A stretch of DNA of 52,093 nt. Origin: JAHJDR01 sp964609965. GTDB lineage: Bacteria > UBA10199 > JADGCS01. This document shows positions 33,729 to 42,322 of this stretch, in pieces. Both the position numbers and the translations under genes were made by a program. The stretch spans positions 1 through 52,093 of the forward strand of contig CAZSTS010000016.1 of the NCBI GenBank assembly GCA_964609965.1, given 5' to 3'. The notes under the pieces were generated by a model. The model ran no database searches. It saw only the letters and a program-made list of their open reading frames with translations, and was not told where the DNA came from. Each line of letters begins with the position of its first letter. Within the stretch, counting starts at the first letter, position 1.

Positions 33729-34898
33729 TTACACAAACTCTTTCCTCTTAATCTTATCGAGAATGATTTTTTCGGGCATCCAAGGATCGTCGGGTGCGAC
33801 GGAGAAATACGCTTGTTGTTCACAACGACGTTTGTTTCTGATGAGCCATTTGAGAATATTTGTCAGACCTTTGTTCTTTTTGTCTTTAAAGAAAGGGTCA
33901 TTTGATAAAACATCCCTGGCTTTCTTTAAAGCCCGCGCTTCTGATGTATCTTTTTCGCGCACACCATAATCAGGGAGATCGTATTTTTTTATATCTTCGG
34001 GAAGAACACCCAAAAAACGAACCTCTGGGGCAGAAAAATCACTGTTTCGGATAAGGCTAGCTGCTGAGCCCGCTTTGAGAGTCCTAAAAATATTTTGCAT
34101 GGTATAGGCGTCGAGATCACCAAAGAAATAAAGAGGAATTTTAAGTTGAGTTTGAATCAGGCGGCACCAGCCACGAACCGCATTACTAGGCACACCCTGC
34201 GCACCAATCAAAATGCATTTATTACGCTTTGTAAAACCAGAATTTACAAGAGTGTTTGCCGTACCTTCTGATTCTACAATCAGACAAAAGTCTATTTTCT
34301 TTTTTGCCTTCAGTTTTAAGTTTTGTGGCCTGTTTTTTGGTTGAAACGGTGAAGTCCCGAGTTTTGAAAGATCTATAACCGCTTTTTCGCCACCAGGCAT
34401 GGTTTCTTCTACAATAAGATGTTGTGAATAAGTTTGCCCGCCGCGATCATTGGCATAACAATTTAAATCTTCGCGATAACATTCTAAAAGCTCGCCAATA
34501 AAATCAACAATCGAATCACTCTCACTTTGATCTTCAAAATCTAGCGGTTTAAGCTTGGGATTGTGTTTAATTTCACCTTTAGAAATATAGTAAAGCTCAC
34601 GTTTTGTATTAATAGCCCCCACATTAATGTTACGCATAATGAGTTCGAGCATAAAGACCGTGCGCGACATCTTTTTAACTGAACTCACATTCAGCTCTGT
34701 AGAAACTTTTTTATCACCTGCCACCAAGTAACCCACCTTGGGATTATACTTACTATTATCTAAGGAACACTTTGTGGCTTTAAGCACAGGTCGCTTTGCC
34801 TTTTCTAAATCTGAGAGCAATCGATCACAAACCTCAAAAGAGAGTTTGCCAACATCAAAATCTTTGCGTTTTCTTTTTGCTACTTTTTTTGGTGGCAT
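33729..34898 (-). CDS. top6A: DNA topoisomerase VI subunit A (Spo11-like)
   Basis: This is the catalytic subunit of a type IIB topoisomerase, which cuts both DNA strands, passes a duplex and reseals. The 389-residue protein has the winged-helix catalytic domain with NTKRELYYISKG (tyrosine pair 103-104, one of them nucleophilic) and a Toprim domain with FCLIVESEGTANTL (metal Glu) and FFGDLDAYTMQNIF (DxD). The flanking ILIGAQGVPSNAVRGWCRLI also fits the family. The N-terminus is a basic stretch (MPPKKVAKRKRK). It is 3 bp downstream of subunit B. Topo VI is standard in archaea and plants but sporadic in bacteria, so acquisition by transfer is likely. The catalytic residues appear intact. Confidence 0.93.
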   Translation of the reverse strand: MPPKKVAKRKRKDFDVGKLSFEVCDRLLSDLEKAKRPVLKATKCSLDNSKYNPKVGYLVAGDKKVSTELNVSSVKKMSRTVFMLELIMRNINVGAINTKRELYYISKGEIKHNPKLKPLDFEDQSESDSIVDFIGELLECYREDLNCYANDRGGQTYSQHLIVEETMPGGEKAVIDLSKLGTSPFQPKNRPQNLKLKAKKKIDFCLIVESEGTANTLVNSGFTKRNKCILIGAQGVPSNAVRGWCRLIQTQLKIPLYFFGDLDAYTMQNIFRTLKAGSAASLIRNSDFSAPEVRFLGVLPEDIKKYDLPDYGVREKDTSEARALKKARDVLSNDPFFKDKKNKGLTNILKWLIRNKRRCEQQAYFSVAPDDPWMPEKIILDKIKRKEFV

Positions 34899-34901
34899 AA
34901 T

Positions 34902-36626
34902 TTAGTCCAATAAATCCATTTGTCCTTTTGTAGGCTCTTCTTGTTCTACCCCATGCATTTGATCATGCAGCTCATCATGACAAATACCAATGTTATCTGC
35001 TAATTTTTTAGCAACATCTTTTGATTTGTTGTGCGCGTGTTTAAATTCTTTCTCAGCTGCTTTTGTATCGCGTCCTAAGATTTTTGCTAACCCATCTAAA
35101 GCCTTTTGTTTACGACCTTTTTTGGCAAACGTGATGCGACACAAACCATCGACTAGAATAGGCGCAAATTGTTCAATATGTTGTAATTTTCTTTCGACAT
35201 CAGCCGCTTTTACTTCACGTTTGATGTGAGCCGACAGACGTTGGCCACATTGTTGTAGAGTTCGGCGGATTTCTTCAACCAACTCATCACTGGCATCCAC
35301 TGTTTCTTTAGAGGCATTTTTGAACTTGATAAAAGGGCTCACTAGACTCACAGCGAAAATGTATGGTCCTTGAGGCTGAGATTTTTTTGGTTGTGTGAGT
35401 CCATAAGCACGCCAATTCACAGATTCGATCGCCTTGCTCATAGCGCAAGCTGCTTTGTCGAATTGAAGAGGCACGCGATTAGCAAAACGCAAGATTTGCA
35501 CAGGGGTATCGCGTTCGCCATCACCTTTTTCTTTTAATCTAGCAATGGCCACCTCAACTTGAACAGGTTTGAAATCACAAATGGTGGGTTTACGTGAATT
35601 AACCGAAAAGAAATCGATTTCGCCCAGGCGTTGAATACTTTTGGCAAGATCTGATTCACCAATAGACATCACAGACTTTGTAGGTGGAGCCATGAGTTTG
35701 ATGTTTTGCAAAACCGAGTACATCTTTTTGAACTGATCTTCATTAAGAGTCGACAGGGCTTTATTAAACCAGGCAGCAGGAACACCATTTTTTTTCATCT
35801 CAGAAATCACAGAATCTGACACTCGAGAAAAACCATCTTTAAACCATTTGCGAACCGTTGTTCTTCCAAACAAATGAGAATGCGCTAAAAACTCACCAAG
35901 CTTCATGGTATGGGGATGTGGTGCTGTTCGTTCTGGAATTTTTGGAACAAAATCTGTGACTCTATCAATGGTCACTTCTTTGTTATCGAGTAATTTGTAT
36001 TTGAGTGTGAGATGGGGGTTAACCAGAGCCGTGCCTTGTAAGTAAGTATTGAGACCAGCATCACCATTGAGTTGCACACGAGCATCCATTACAAACTCAC
36101 AACTGGTGCCTGTTTTTTGATCCCATTCAATAGATTCTTTGTTTTTGACAATGCCTTTATTTTTTTTGATATCGACAGAAATTTCACACTTGTAGGCCTG
36201 CTTCATGCTTTTGGTGCGTGTGATGACTGTGGCACCAGTGCCATGAGTGAGTTGTGACCAGGTAGTGACGGCCGAAATGCCGATTCCTTGTTGGCCACGA
36301 CTGCATCGTCCTCGGCCGAACTTTGAACTCGCGAGATATTGGCCAAAAACACTCACAGCATCCTCAATTGAGATACCTGGTCCATTATCAGTGACTTTGA
36401 CACGAATAAGATCAGCTGTTTTGGCTCCACCAGGCCCTAATCTTTCAACTTCGACCTTGATTTCGGGCAAAATCCCCCAATCTTCACAGGCATCGAGAGA
36501 GTTATCAATGGCTTCTTTAATGGTTGTGAGTGTGGCTTTTGTATAGGACGAAAAGCCTACTTGCTGGAGATTTTTGGAGAAATATTCAGCTGAACTTGTT
36601 TTGGTAATAGATCGATCAACGGCCAT
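34902..36626 (-). CDS. top6B: DNA topoisomerase VI subunit B (GHKL ATPase)
   Basis: This ATP-driven clamp subunit pairs with Top6A. The 574-residue protein starts at 36626; the upstream extension has no family similarity. The GHKL fold is clear: Glu38 and Asn42 in IKEAIDNSLDACED, DNGPGI at 80-85, and GRGRCSRGQQGIGISAV at 104-120. Then come SLDACEDW-linked strands, the helix-2-turn-helix region (FKDGFSRVSDSVISEMKKNGVPAAW) and the transducer domain ending in the switch-Lys-type region (FANRVPLQFDKAACAMSKAI). The C-terminal 100 residues are Lys-rich helices not shared by all relatives. Its role could be decatenation or supercoil relaxation alongside gyrase, which is not encoded here. Confidence 0.93.
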   Translation of the reverse strand: MAVDRSITKTSSAEYFSKNLQQVGFSSYTKATLTTIKEAIDNSLDACEDWGILPEIKVEVERLGPGGAKTADLIRVKVTDNGPGISIEDAVSVFGQYLASSKFGRGRCSRGQQGIGISAVTTWSQLTHGTGATVITRTKSMKQAYKCEISVDIKKNKGIVKNKESIEWDQKTGTSCEFVMDARVQLNGDAGLNTYLQGTALVNPHLTLKYKLLDNKEVTIDRVTDFVPKIPERTAPHPHTMKLGEFLAHSHLFGRTTVRKWFKDGFSRVSDSVISEMKKNGVPAAWFNKALSTLNEDQFKKMYSVLQNIKLMAPPTKSVMSIGESDLAKSIQRLGEIDFFSVNSRKPTICDFKPVQVEVAIARLKEKGDGERDTPVQILRFANRVPLQFDKAACAMSKAIESVNWRAYGLTQPKKSQPQGPYIFAVSLVSPFIKFKNASKETVDASDELVEEIRRTLQQCGQRLSAHIKREVKAADVERKLQHIEQFAPILVDGLCRITFAKKGRKQKALDGLAKILGRDTKAAEKEFKHAHNKSKDVAKKLADNIGICHDELHDQMHGVEQEEPTKGQMDLLD

Positions 36627-36735
36627 GGAAAGTCTAATGCCTGATAACCTACCTAGATTGCAAGAGAAATTAATTGAGTGCGTCCGAACCGCAAGACGGA
36701 AAGGATGAATAAACACGATAGAACGTGAAAAACCA

Positions 36736-36775
36736 AAAGGTGACGGGCGACTTTCCGAAAAAAGGGTACACCCAC
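36736..36775 (-). repeat. 40-bp repeat, copy 2
   Basis: Read on the minus strand this begins GTGGGTGTACCC, then T-run, CGGAAAGT and CGCCCG. It matches 81-120 on the plus strand at about 36 of 40 positions. It lies about 110 bp upstream of the top6B start, so it would be in or near that gene's promoter region. Confidence 0.7.
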
Positions 36776-36785
36776 TTTTTAAACA

Positions 36786-36838
36786 CTCATTCTATAGACT
36801 CGTGCTCATTCTTAATATGAATGAGTTGATAGAATGAG
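36786..36838. terminator. Nested inverted repeat of CTCATTCTAT, possible terminator
   Basis: An outer stem CTCATTCTAT / ATAGAATGAG (10 bp perfect) encloses an inner stem CTCATTC / GAATGAG. It lies 20 bp after the stop of the HEAT-repeat gene. The T-run is on the plus-strand side (GAGTTTTTTG), so it would terminate plus-strand RNA best. On the minus strand it is a hairpin without a clean U-tract. Confidence 0.5.
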
Positions 36839-36857
36839 AATGAGTTTTTTGAAAATC

Positions 36858-39800
36858 TTATGATGCTATTCCATATCTTTGAATTGGTCTATCATCAGCT
36901 CCATCAACTCCTGCATCATCCTCTTCATCAAATAAATCTAGCCAAAGATCTATATCATGACCCTCTTGGTCTTGTTGATCTTGTTGCGCATGCTCTGCGG
37001 ATAATATTTCTCCATGAAAATTATCGCGATAGGCATCATAGACCGATTCAAGTGGTCCTGGATATCGCTCCATATTGTAGGCTGTAAAAACTATGTGCAC
37101 ATGCTCTTCATTAATGCCTAGAGTCCTAGCATAATCTATTATCGTATTGGCAAATGCTGTTTTTTGATAAAATGAGGGTTGTGCGTATAAGCAATCGACA
37201 AAAATATGTCTGTTACCATCTTTATCAACCGCGATTTCCATATGCGCTCTTCCCATTTCATTATTCCCGATTTTATAAATGGCAATACCAAACTGAACTT
37301 CTACGCAACGTGTTGCAGGCTGACCATTTCTATTACCTGGTGCTGATTCAGTTGGACGAGTGCAAGCTTTTCTACCAATCAAGCCAGCCCTTAAGATGTC
37401 TTGTGGTCTTTTGCTAAGCAGAACTGTGTGCTTACCTTTTCGTGGTGAAAACTTTGCATTCACTCCTAGCTTGAGTTCTGTAAGGTCAACCCCTGACTCC
37501 CTAGCATATCCTCTTTCTGCTCCATGCAAGTTTGTGCAAATTATTTGAGCCTCATCAACCAGCCTTGTTAGTCTTTCATCGTCAACCCCTGCATCAATCA
37601 TCCTAATGATTTCTTTAACTGTTCCTACATAAAACCTGAAAAGCCCTTCTTGAAGTTCGCTGTCAAACCACCTTCCAAGATGCCAGCCTAGTTGTTGTTT
37701 GATACCGCTTAAGAAAATTCTTTTGGCTTCATGTGGATCGTTTTCTTCAACCTCTCTTACATCTAACACTCTTGTTTTGTTCCATGAATCATCTTGTTGA
37801 CTCAAGGGGTAACTTCCCAAGGCAGTGGCTACTCTAAATTCTTCTGGAAAATTTCTTCCACTAGGTTCTGTTGAAATCAATCTTAACACAAGTGCCCTTG
37901 GTATCTCTGGAGGGCAAAAACTTGTCAACATAGCCAAATAGTAAATAAAATCTTTGTCTTCCCACGCTTTAGTGTATTTATCATAATGGTCTGCAAGAGC
38001 TCTCCCTTCTTCATCAGCGAGACCCAAGTTCGATTGCAGGCTGGCAACAACTGCCTCTGACCACCTTTTTCTCATTTTAAGCGGATCAAAGTAGTTTCTG
38101 ACAGCACAGTCAATTTCTACTAATCCCCCTTGTGCGCCTTCGTAGGTTTGCATTTCTTGAGTTATAAAATCCCCAAGAACTGGATTTGTATCAGGTGCGT
38201 TTGAAAAAGAAAGAAGAAGATCTAGCCAAACAGGTATTCTTTTGGGATGCTTAGCAACATAGGCTATGGTTTTTTCAAAATAACTTTTTAAATGAACATT
38301 GCCAGGTCCTGTGACAGCATAGCAGATTTCAAAGAGTTTTCTTCTGTTAATCATGCTACTCTTATTTTTTTCTGCATGAGGTCCTATTTGAAAATATTTT
38401 GAACCATACACCGTTCTTAGATGAGTCATGCTGCTTTCATCAAAGGCATAGGCTAAGTATTTTTCAACCTGTTCTAAGGACTCTATTCCAGAAACATTGA
38501 GTTGTTCTTCAAACATTCCACGGAATTCATCTGCTGCAGCAGCTCTCACACCTTCATTAGCATGGGATAAAGAAGCTTCCAACAAAGGTAATGGGCTAGC
38601 AATTCCAGAAATAGCTCCAGCAGCACGAACCAATGCTATCCTATCATTTGGATCAGCATCTTCTTCCTGAAAAAGCAGATAAAGATAATCAGCAGCAGTT
38701 TTTCCCATCGCCCTTAAAACTTTTTTTGCAGATGCTTTACTCCCAGTATCAATCCTTAATCGATCTTCATAATTTCCCTGTGGTGCTACAGACTCTCCAA
38801 CCGTTTCTTCTTCTTCAGCCACAGATAAGACAAAATCATCAAAAATCGAAGGAGTCTCTACCGCTAATACCCTAGCCAAGGGAAAAATAACTTGAGAGCC
38901 AAAACCAACAAGTGCGGCTTCAACAGAAGACAATTCCTCCACATCAAACAGTGAATCACGGTCTGTTTTTCCAAGAGAATCAATGAGAGTGGGAATAGAT
39001 CTTTCATTTTTAAATTCGGCCAATGCCCAAGTGACACTGTACAGTGCATCACCTTCCGCCGTTTTCGCAGCTTCTATTAACTCATCGACGTATTCAGTTG
39101 CATCCATCATCCTAAGTGCGTGAGCAGCTGCACCAACAACTTTTGGACTTTCATGTTCTAAGTTTGATGCAATCAAAGGTAAATGTGGTTTTAATTCTGG
39201 TACATCTTGAACCTTACCTATACGTCCAAGGCGTTCAACTACCAAATGAAGTCTGTGAGGGTCTGTTTCCGTTTCAATGAGTTGTACACTTATAGGAATA
39301 GAATCAACATCTTTGAATTTGCCTACAAGTGCTGTTGCCGCAGCTACACGTGTGAGAGGTTTTTCTTGAGGATTGGTTGCCACCTCTTTTAAAGAATTAA
39401 TAGCACGTGGATCATTAATCCATTCTAAAGCTGAAACAGCAGCATATCTAGTCTCACTATCTGGGCTCTGTAAGCACTCTATCAAAACTGGAACAGCTCG
39501 TTTATCAGCTGCATGATGTAAAAGCCTTGCTGCAGCGAGTTTAGATTTTCTACTTGTGGGATTTTTCAGAACAGCCATCAAGGGAGTAACAATCATAGGA
39601 TCGATTTCGATGTCGTAAAGCAGATTATTAAAACGGCGTAATTCACCGTACGCTTCTGTCAAAGCCACAACAGCTTGTCTGGTGCCTATTGACATTAAAG
39701 ACCTGAACGCCTCTTCTCTTGTCGTTTTTTCTAAATCTGTATCAATGATGGTTTCTTTTAACTGTGCAATGGTTTCTTTTCGTTTTATTCTTTCATTCCT

Positions 39801-40142
39801 AAAAACAAGACCACCTATTCCCATGGTAAGACCAAGCCCAAGACCCGTTGCAAGGACAGGCGATACAGGAGCTAAAGTGACAACACCTACAGCAATGGCA
39901 CCTGCTACAAGTGGTCCACGTCTATGAGACACAGCCTTGCTTCCTTGCCTATGAGGGTCTTGTAATGGATTAATTGTTTCCCATAAACCTTTTGCTAATG
40001 GCTTTATGTGTGCGGAAAAAAGAGAACCTAATAGACCCATTTCATTTTGAACAGGTCCGATAACTTGATTAGTTAAAGGGCCGTTTGTGCTGTTAATTGG
40101 TGTTACGACGGAGGATGTTATGGGTCTAACAGGTAAATTCAT
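36858..40142 (-). CDS. Hairpin-anchored HEAT-repeat protein with unknown C-terminal domain
   Basis: The 1094-residue protein has a polar N-terminus (1-75), two adjacent hydrophobic stretches (76-97 and 98-114) followed by RNERIKRK, and HEAT-like repeats at about 130-430 (KLAAARLLHHAADKRAVPVLIECL, then AVSALEWINDPRAINSLKEV). More HEAT-like helices lie near 480-560. The middle is alpha-rich and unassigned. At about 890-1040 a conserved-looking domain contains GRKACTRPT, MGRAHMEIAVDKDG and HVHIVFTAYNMERYP. The tail is acidic (DQQDQEGHDIDLWLDLFDEEDD). The start at 40142 is an ATG; a TTG seven codons upstream is the alternative. HEAT repeats usually bind proteins. The anchor layout matches genes at 21685, 40274 and 40706. 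Confidence 0.75.
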   Translation of the reverse strand: MNLPVRPITSSVVTPINSTNGPLTNQVIGPVQNEMGLLGSLFSAHIKPLAKGLWETINPLQDPHRQGSKAVSHRRGPLVAGAIAVGVVTLAPVSPVLATGLGLGLTMGIGGLVFRNERIKRKETIAQLKETIIDTDLEKTTREEAFRSLMSIGTRQAVVALTEAYGELRRFNNLLYDIEIDPMIVTPLMAVLKNPTSRKSKLAAARLLHHAADKRAVPVLIECLQSPDSETRYAAVSALEWINDPRAINSLKEVATNPQEKPLTRVAAATALVGKFKDVDSIPISVQLIETETDPHRLHLVVERLGRIGKVQDVPELKPHLPLIASNLEHESPKVVGAAAHALRMMDATEYVDELIEAAKTAEGDALYSVTWALAEFKNERSIPTLIDSLGKTDRDSLFDVEELSSVEAALVGFGSQVIFPLARVLAVETPSIFDDFVLSVAEEEETVGESVAPQGNYEDRLRIDTGSKASAKKVLRAMGKTAADYLYLLFQEEDADPNDRIALVRAAGAISGIASPLPLLEASLSHANEGVRAAAADEFRGMFEEQLNVSGIESLEQVEKYLAYAFDESSMTHLRTVYGSKYFQIGPHAEKNKSSMINRRKLFEICYAVTGPGNVHLKSYFEKTIAYVAKHPKRIPVWLDLLLSFSNAPDTNPVLGDFITQEMQTYEGAQGGLVEIDCAVRNYFDPLKMRKRWSEAVVASLQSNLGLADEEGRALADHYDKYTKAWEDKDFIYYLAMLTSFCPPEIPRALVLRLISTEPSGRNFPEEFRVATALGSYPLSQQDDSWNKTRVLDVREVEENDPHEAKRIFLSGIKQQLGWHLGRWFDSELQEGLFRFYVGTVKEIIRMIDAGVDDERLTRLVDEAQIICTNLHGAERGYARESGVDLTELKLGVNAKFSPRKGKHTVLLSKRPQDILRAGLIGRKACTRPTESAPGNRNGQPATRCVEVQFGIAIYKIGNNEMGRAHMEIAVDKDGNRHIFVDCLYAQPSFYQKTAFANTIIDYARTLGINEEHVHIVFTAYNMERYPGPLESVYDAYRDNFHGEILSAEHAQQDQQDQEGHDIDLWLDLFDEEDDAGVDGADDRPIQRYGIAS

Positions 40143-40273
40143 CTCATCTATAGTTATCGGCAAAAATTTGAAATTGTTGCTAAAAAACTACAGAATTTAC
40201 GCTATAATAACAAATAGTTAAAAACAGCCAAAAGGTGTCAGCCCAGAACCTGCAAACGGTTCAGAGAAAGCAG

Positions 40274-40654
40274 CTACAGTACTCCATCTACAAAAGCCTG
40301 TATCACACGGGAAAAGAAATAAACTATAACACCTAATACTATAAATTCCGCTATAGTTTCACCCTCCGAGCAACAATTAGCTGCGGCAGGTAATGCTTTA
40401 CCCATAATTCCCGCACCTAGGGTCAACAAGCCTGCAGCTTTTCCAACTAGAGAAGATCTTGAAGCAGGTGCGTGAGGTGAAAAACGTTGGGCAGAAATGC
40501 CTGCTTTAGGCATAGCAAGCTGAGGCAAAAAAGCACCTGATTGCATTCCAGTGTTTTGAACACTCGGAACACAAAGCTCAGAAGGCATACCCATGGTCAT
40601 ATATAATGGAAATGCAGAACTACCTGCACATATCGATGCTAATTGAATTGTCAT
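40274..40654 (-). CDS. Small hairpin-anchor protein (module alone)
   Basis: No known function. The 126-residue protein shares its N-terminus with the neighbouring pentapeptide protein (MTIQLA, then PLYMTMGMP) and its linker with the 511-residue protein at 21685 (SAQRFSPHAPASRSSLV, QRF at 56-58). A hydrophobic stretch at 73-91 ends in ALPAAA, then comes a short polar loop (NCCSEGETIAE), then a second helix at 103-123 and the end of the protein. It therefore consists of nothing but the anchor module found at the front of three larger proteins here. Leader CATACAGAATGAGGG precedes the ATG. Confidence 0.72.
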   Translation of the reverse strand: MTIQLASICAGSSAFPLYMTMGMPSELCVPSVQNTGMQSGAFLPQLAMPKAGISAQRFSPHAPASRSSLVGKAAGLLTLGAGIMGKALPAAANCCSEGETIAEFIVLGVIVYFFSRVIQAFVDGVL

Positions 40655-40705
40655 AAAACCCTCATTCTGTATGTCTAACGCCCCTAAATAGCGAAAAAAC
40701 TTTCC

Positions 40706-41752
40706 TTAATTCCACTCTCTACCAGATATACTCAATGCGCCTTTAACATTCCCTTTATGAGTCTTTATCCATTCGCACTGATCCTTTGTTATAATAGCTT
40801 TATTAAAATCTATTCCCGAACAATCTTCAGGCAACTTTGCCCCACAAAGATCTGCGCCAACAAGACCAGCTCCTTGAAGTTTATATTTTCTAAGATTTGT
40901 ATTAGATAAATTGACACCTGTGAGATTGGCACCGCTGAGATCCACTTCATATTGATATGACAACTCACTGAGATCCTGACCTGCTAAATTTACTCCCTTA
41001 AGTTTTGCCGTGCCCACAGAAAGAGTATATTTCCTTACAATTTTTATAAAACTAATCCTATCAAGTCTACTTCCTTTAAAATCCGTTCTATCATCAATGT
41101 TTATCTCTCTTAAATCCGTACCGCTAGGATTCGCATTCCTCAAATTTGTTTCTCTAAGATCTGTGTTTCTTAAGCTAACAGCAGAAAGATCAGCGCCTTC
41201 TAGGCTAAGTTCTGATAGATTAAGGCGGCTTAACTCCTTATATTCCAAAACCATCAAAGTATCTAAAGCTTCCTGTGCCTTTTTTCTGTTTTTGCCATTG
41301 ATAATTCCCCTAAGCTCATCAACATCAACAGGCTCACCCTCTATTATTTTATTCACGCTTCGTTTTTTAGATAAATGTCCAAGTAAAAGGCCTACACCAA
41401 GAACAGTAATAAGCGCACCGCCATAAGCTATTAGAGATTTAACCCCAGAACCACTTCCATCTTGCGCTCCTGCATGTAATGCTGGAAGAAGTGACAATGC
41501 GCCAAGAGTTAATAAGCCTCCAATTTTTTGAGAAGGTCTATCATGAATACCAGAACCAGGCCCTCCACAACGTTCCACTGAAACACAAGTTATGCCACCT
41601 GGACTTTTTTGTAGTGGAGCAACTTCATTTCTTGGTGCTGGGCTAGAATAAGAATCATACCCATTCACAGCATATAAATCCGTAGGCATTCCCATTGTCA
41701 TGTATAATGGAAGCGCACCACTGCTCACACTTGTTGCTAATTGAATTGTCAT
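40706..41752 (-). CDS. Hairpin-anchored pentapeptide-repeat protein
   Basis: The 348-residue protein starts MTIQLATSVSSGALPLYMTM, nearly identical to the 126-residue neighbour. Hydrophobic stretches lie at 78-93 (GGLLTLGALSLLPALHA) and 105-125, followed by SKKRSVNK. Residues about 175-300 contain pentapeptide repeats of the A(D/N)Lxx type: LSLEGADLSAVSLRNTDLRE, NLRNANPSGTDLRE, DLSGANLTGVNLSNTNLR, GAGLVGADLCGA. These form a right-handed quadrilateral beta-helix. Some pentapeptide proteins mimic DNA and protect gyrase, others have no known role; no gyrase-protection claim is made. The DNA upstream of both this gene and its neighbour shares CATACAGAATGAGG. Confidence 0.78.
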   Translation of the reverse strand: MTIQLATSVSSGALPLYMTMGMPTDLYAVNGYDSYSSPAPRNEVAPLQKSPGGITCVSVERCGGPGSGIHDRPSQKIGGLLTLGALSLLPALHAGAQDGSGSGVKSLIAYGGALITVLGVGLLLGHLSKKRSVNKIIEGEPVDVDELRGIINGKNRKKAQEALDTLMVLEYKELSRLNLSELSLEGADLSAVSLRNTDLRETNLRNANPSGTDLREINIDDRTDFKGSRLDRISFIKIVRKYTLSVGTAKLKGVNLAGQDLSELSYQYEVDLSGANLTGVNLSNTNLRKYKLQGAGLVGADLCGAKLPEDCSGIDFNKAIITKDQCEWIKTHKGNVKGALSISGREWN

Positions 41753-42135
41753 AAATACCTCATTCTGTATGCCTGAAAAAAAAGTGAACTAAAATTCACC
41801 TAAACCTGACTTGTATTTATATGATCGGAGGAAATAAAGATTTGTTGTGCTGATTAATAAGAAATGGTTTTTTAGAAAAAACGGGAGAAAAATGATTTTC
41901 TAATCATTATTTCCATCCATCCCATACCCCAAAGGGGTTAAATGAGTTAGCCCTGGGTCAGTCGCACACACATGTAAGTGGGTATGTGCGACGCCACCCA
42001 GGGAAAAAGCAATGCTTTAAACGTGAGATATTTAGCGTTTAGGCCAACCAGGACTTGCTTAATTTTACGTGAAAAATCATTAAAGTGGTGCTAATAATTT
42101 CGTCAGAAATAGCAATAGTTTATTTGGAGGTCTTT
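41753..42135. other. Long gap with a CCCTGGGT hairpin element
   Basis: This 383-bp gap lies between divergent genes. It is AT-rich near the pentapeptide gene, where a CATACAGAATGAGG leader is seen. The main landmark is a compound hairpin element at 41927-42003. GGAGG at 42126-42130 serves the next gene. No tRNA, gene or CRISPR signal is visible. Confidence 0.6.
41927..42003. repeat. Compound hairpin repeat, copy A
   Basis: CCCCAAAGGGG (41927-41937) is followed after about 12 bp by CCCTGGGT (41951-41958), which pairs with ACCCAGGG (41996-42003). The latter stem carries an inner arm GTCGCACA / TGTGCGAC (41961-41968 and 41985-41992). A simpler relative without the inner arm is at 51332-51377. 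The layout resembles intergenic repeats common in many bacterial genomes. Confidence 0.7.
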
Positions 42136-42321
42136 ATGGAAAACAAAAAATTCTTCCCTTGTTTTTGTACCATCATTATTGGCATCGCCATCATTGTTTT
42201 TACCTGGTGGACGTTTAGTTGGACTCAAATACTTATGACAGTCCTTGGTTCCATCGTTATCTTAAAAGGACTCGCAAACGGATGTTGCTGTTCTTCGGCA
42301 AAAGATAAGTGTTGTACGTAA
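42136..42321 (+). CDS. Small two-helix membrane protein with Cys-rich tail
   Basis: The 61-residue protein has two hydrophobic helices (CTIIIGIAIIVFTWWTF and ILMTVLGSIVILKGL) and ends NGCCCSSAKDKCCT with five cysteines. The start was set at 42136, six bases after GGAGG. The stop is one base before the end of the convergent neighbouring gene. The cysteine cluster could bind metal or be modified. No family is recognised. Confidence 0.7.
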   Translation: MENKKFFPCFCTIIIGIAIIVFTWWTFSWTQILMTVLGSIVILKGLANGCCCSSAKDKCCT

Positions 42322-42322
42322 A

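Noticed and set aside
36627..36716. Longer top6B start
   Set aside because: The extra 30 residues have no family similarity. MAVDRSITKTSSAEYF fits the normal beginning of the subunit.
40706..41752. Qnr-type gyrase protection by the pentapeptide protein
   Set aside because: The repeat region is short and the protein is membrane-anchored. Sequence alone does not support a DNA-mimic role.
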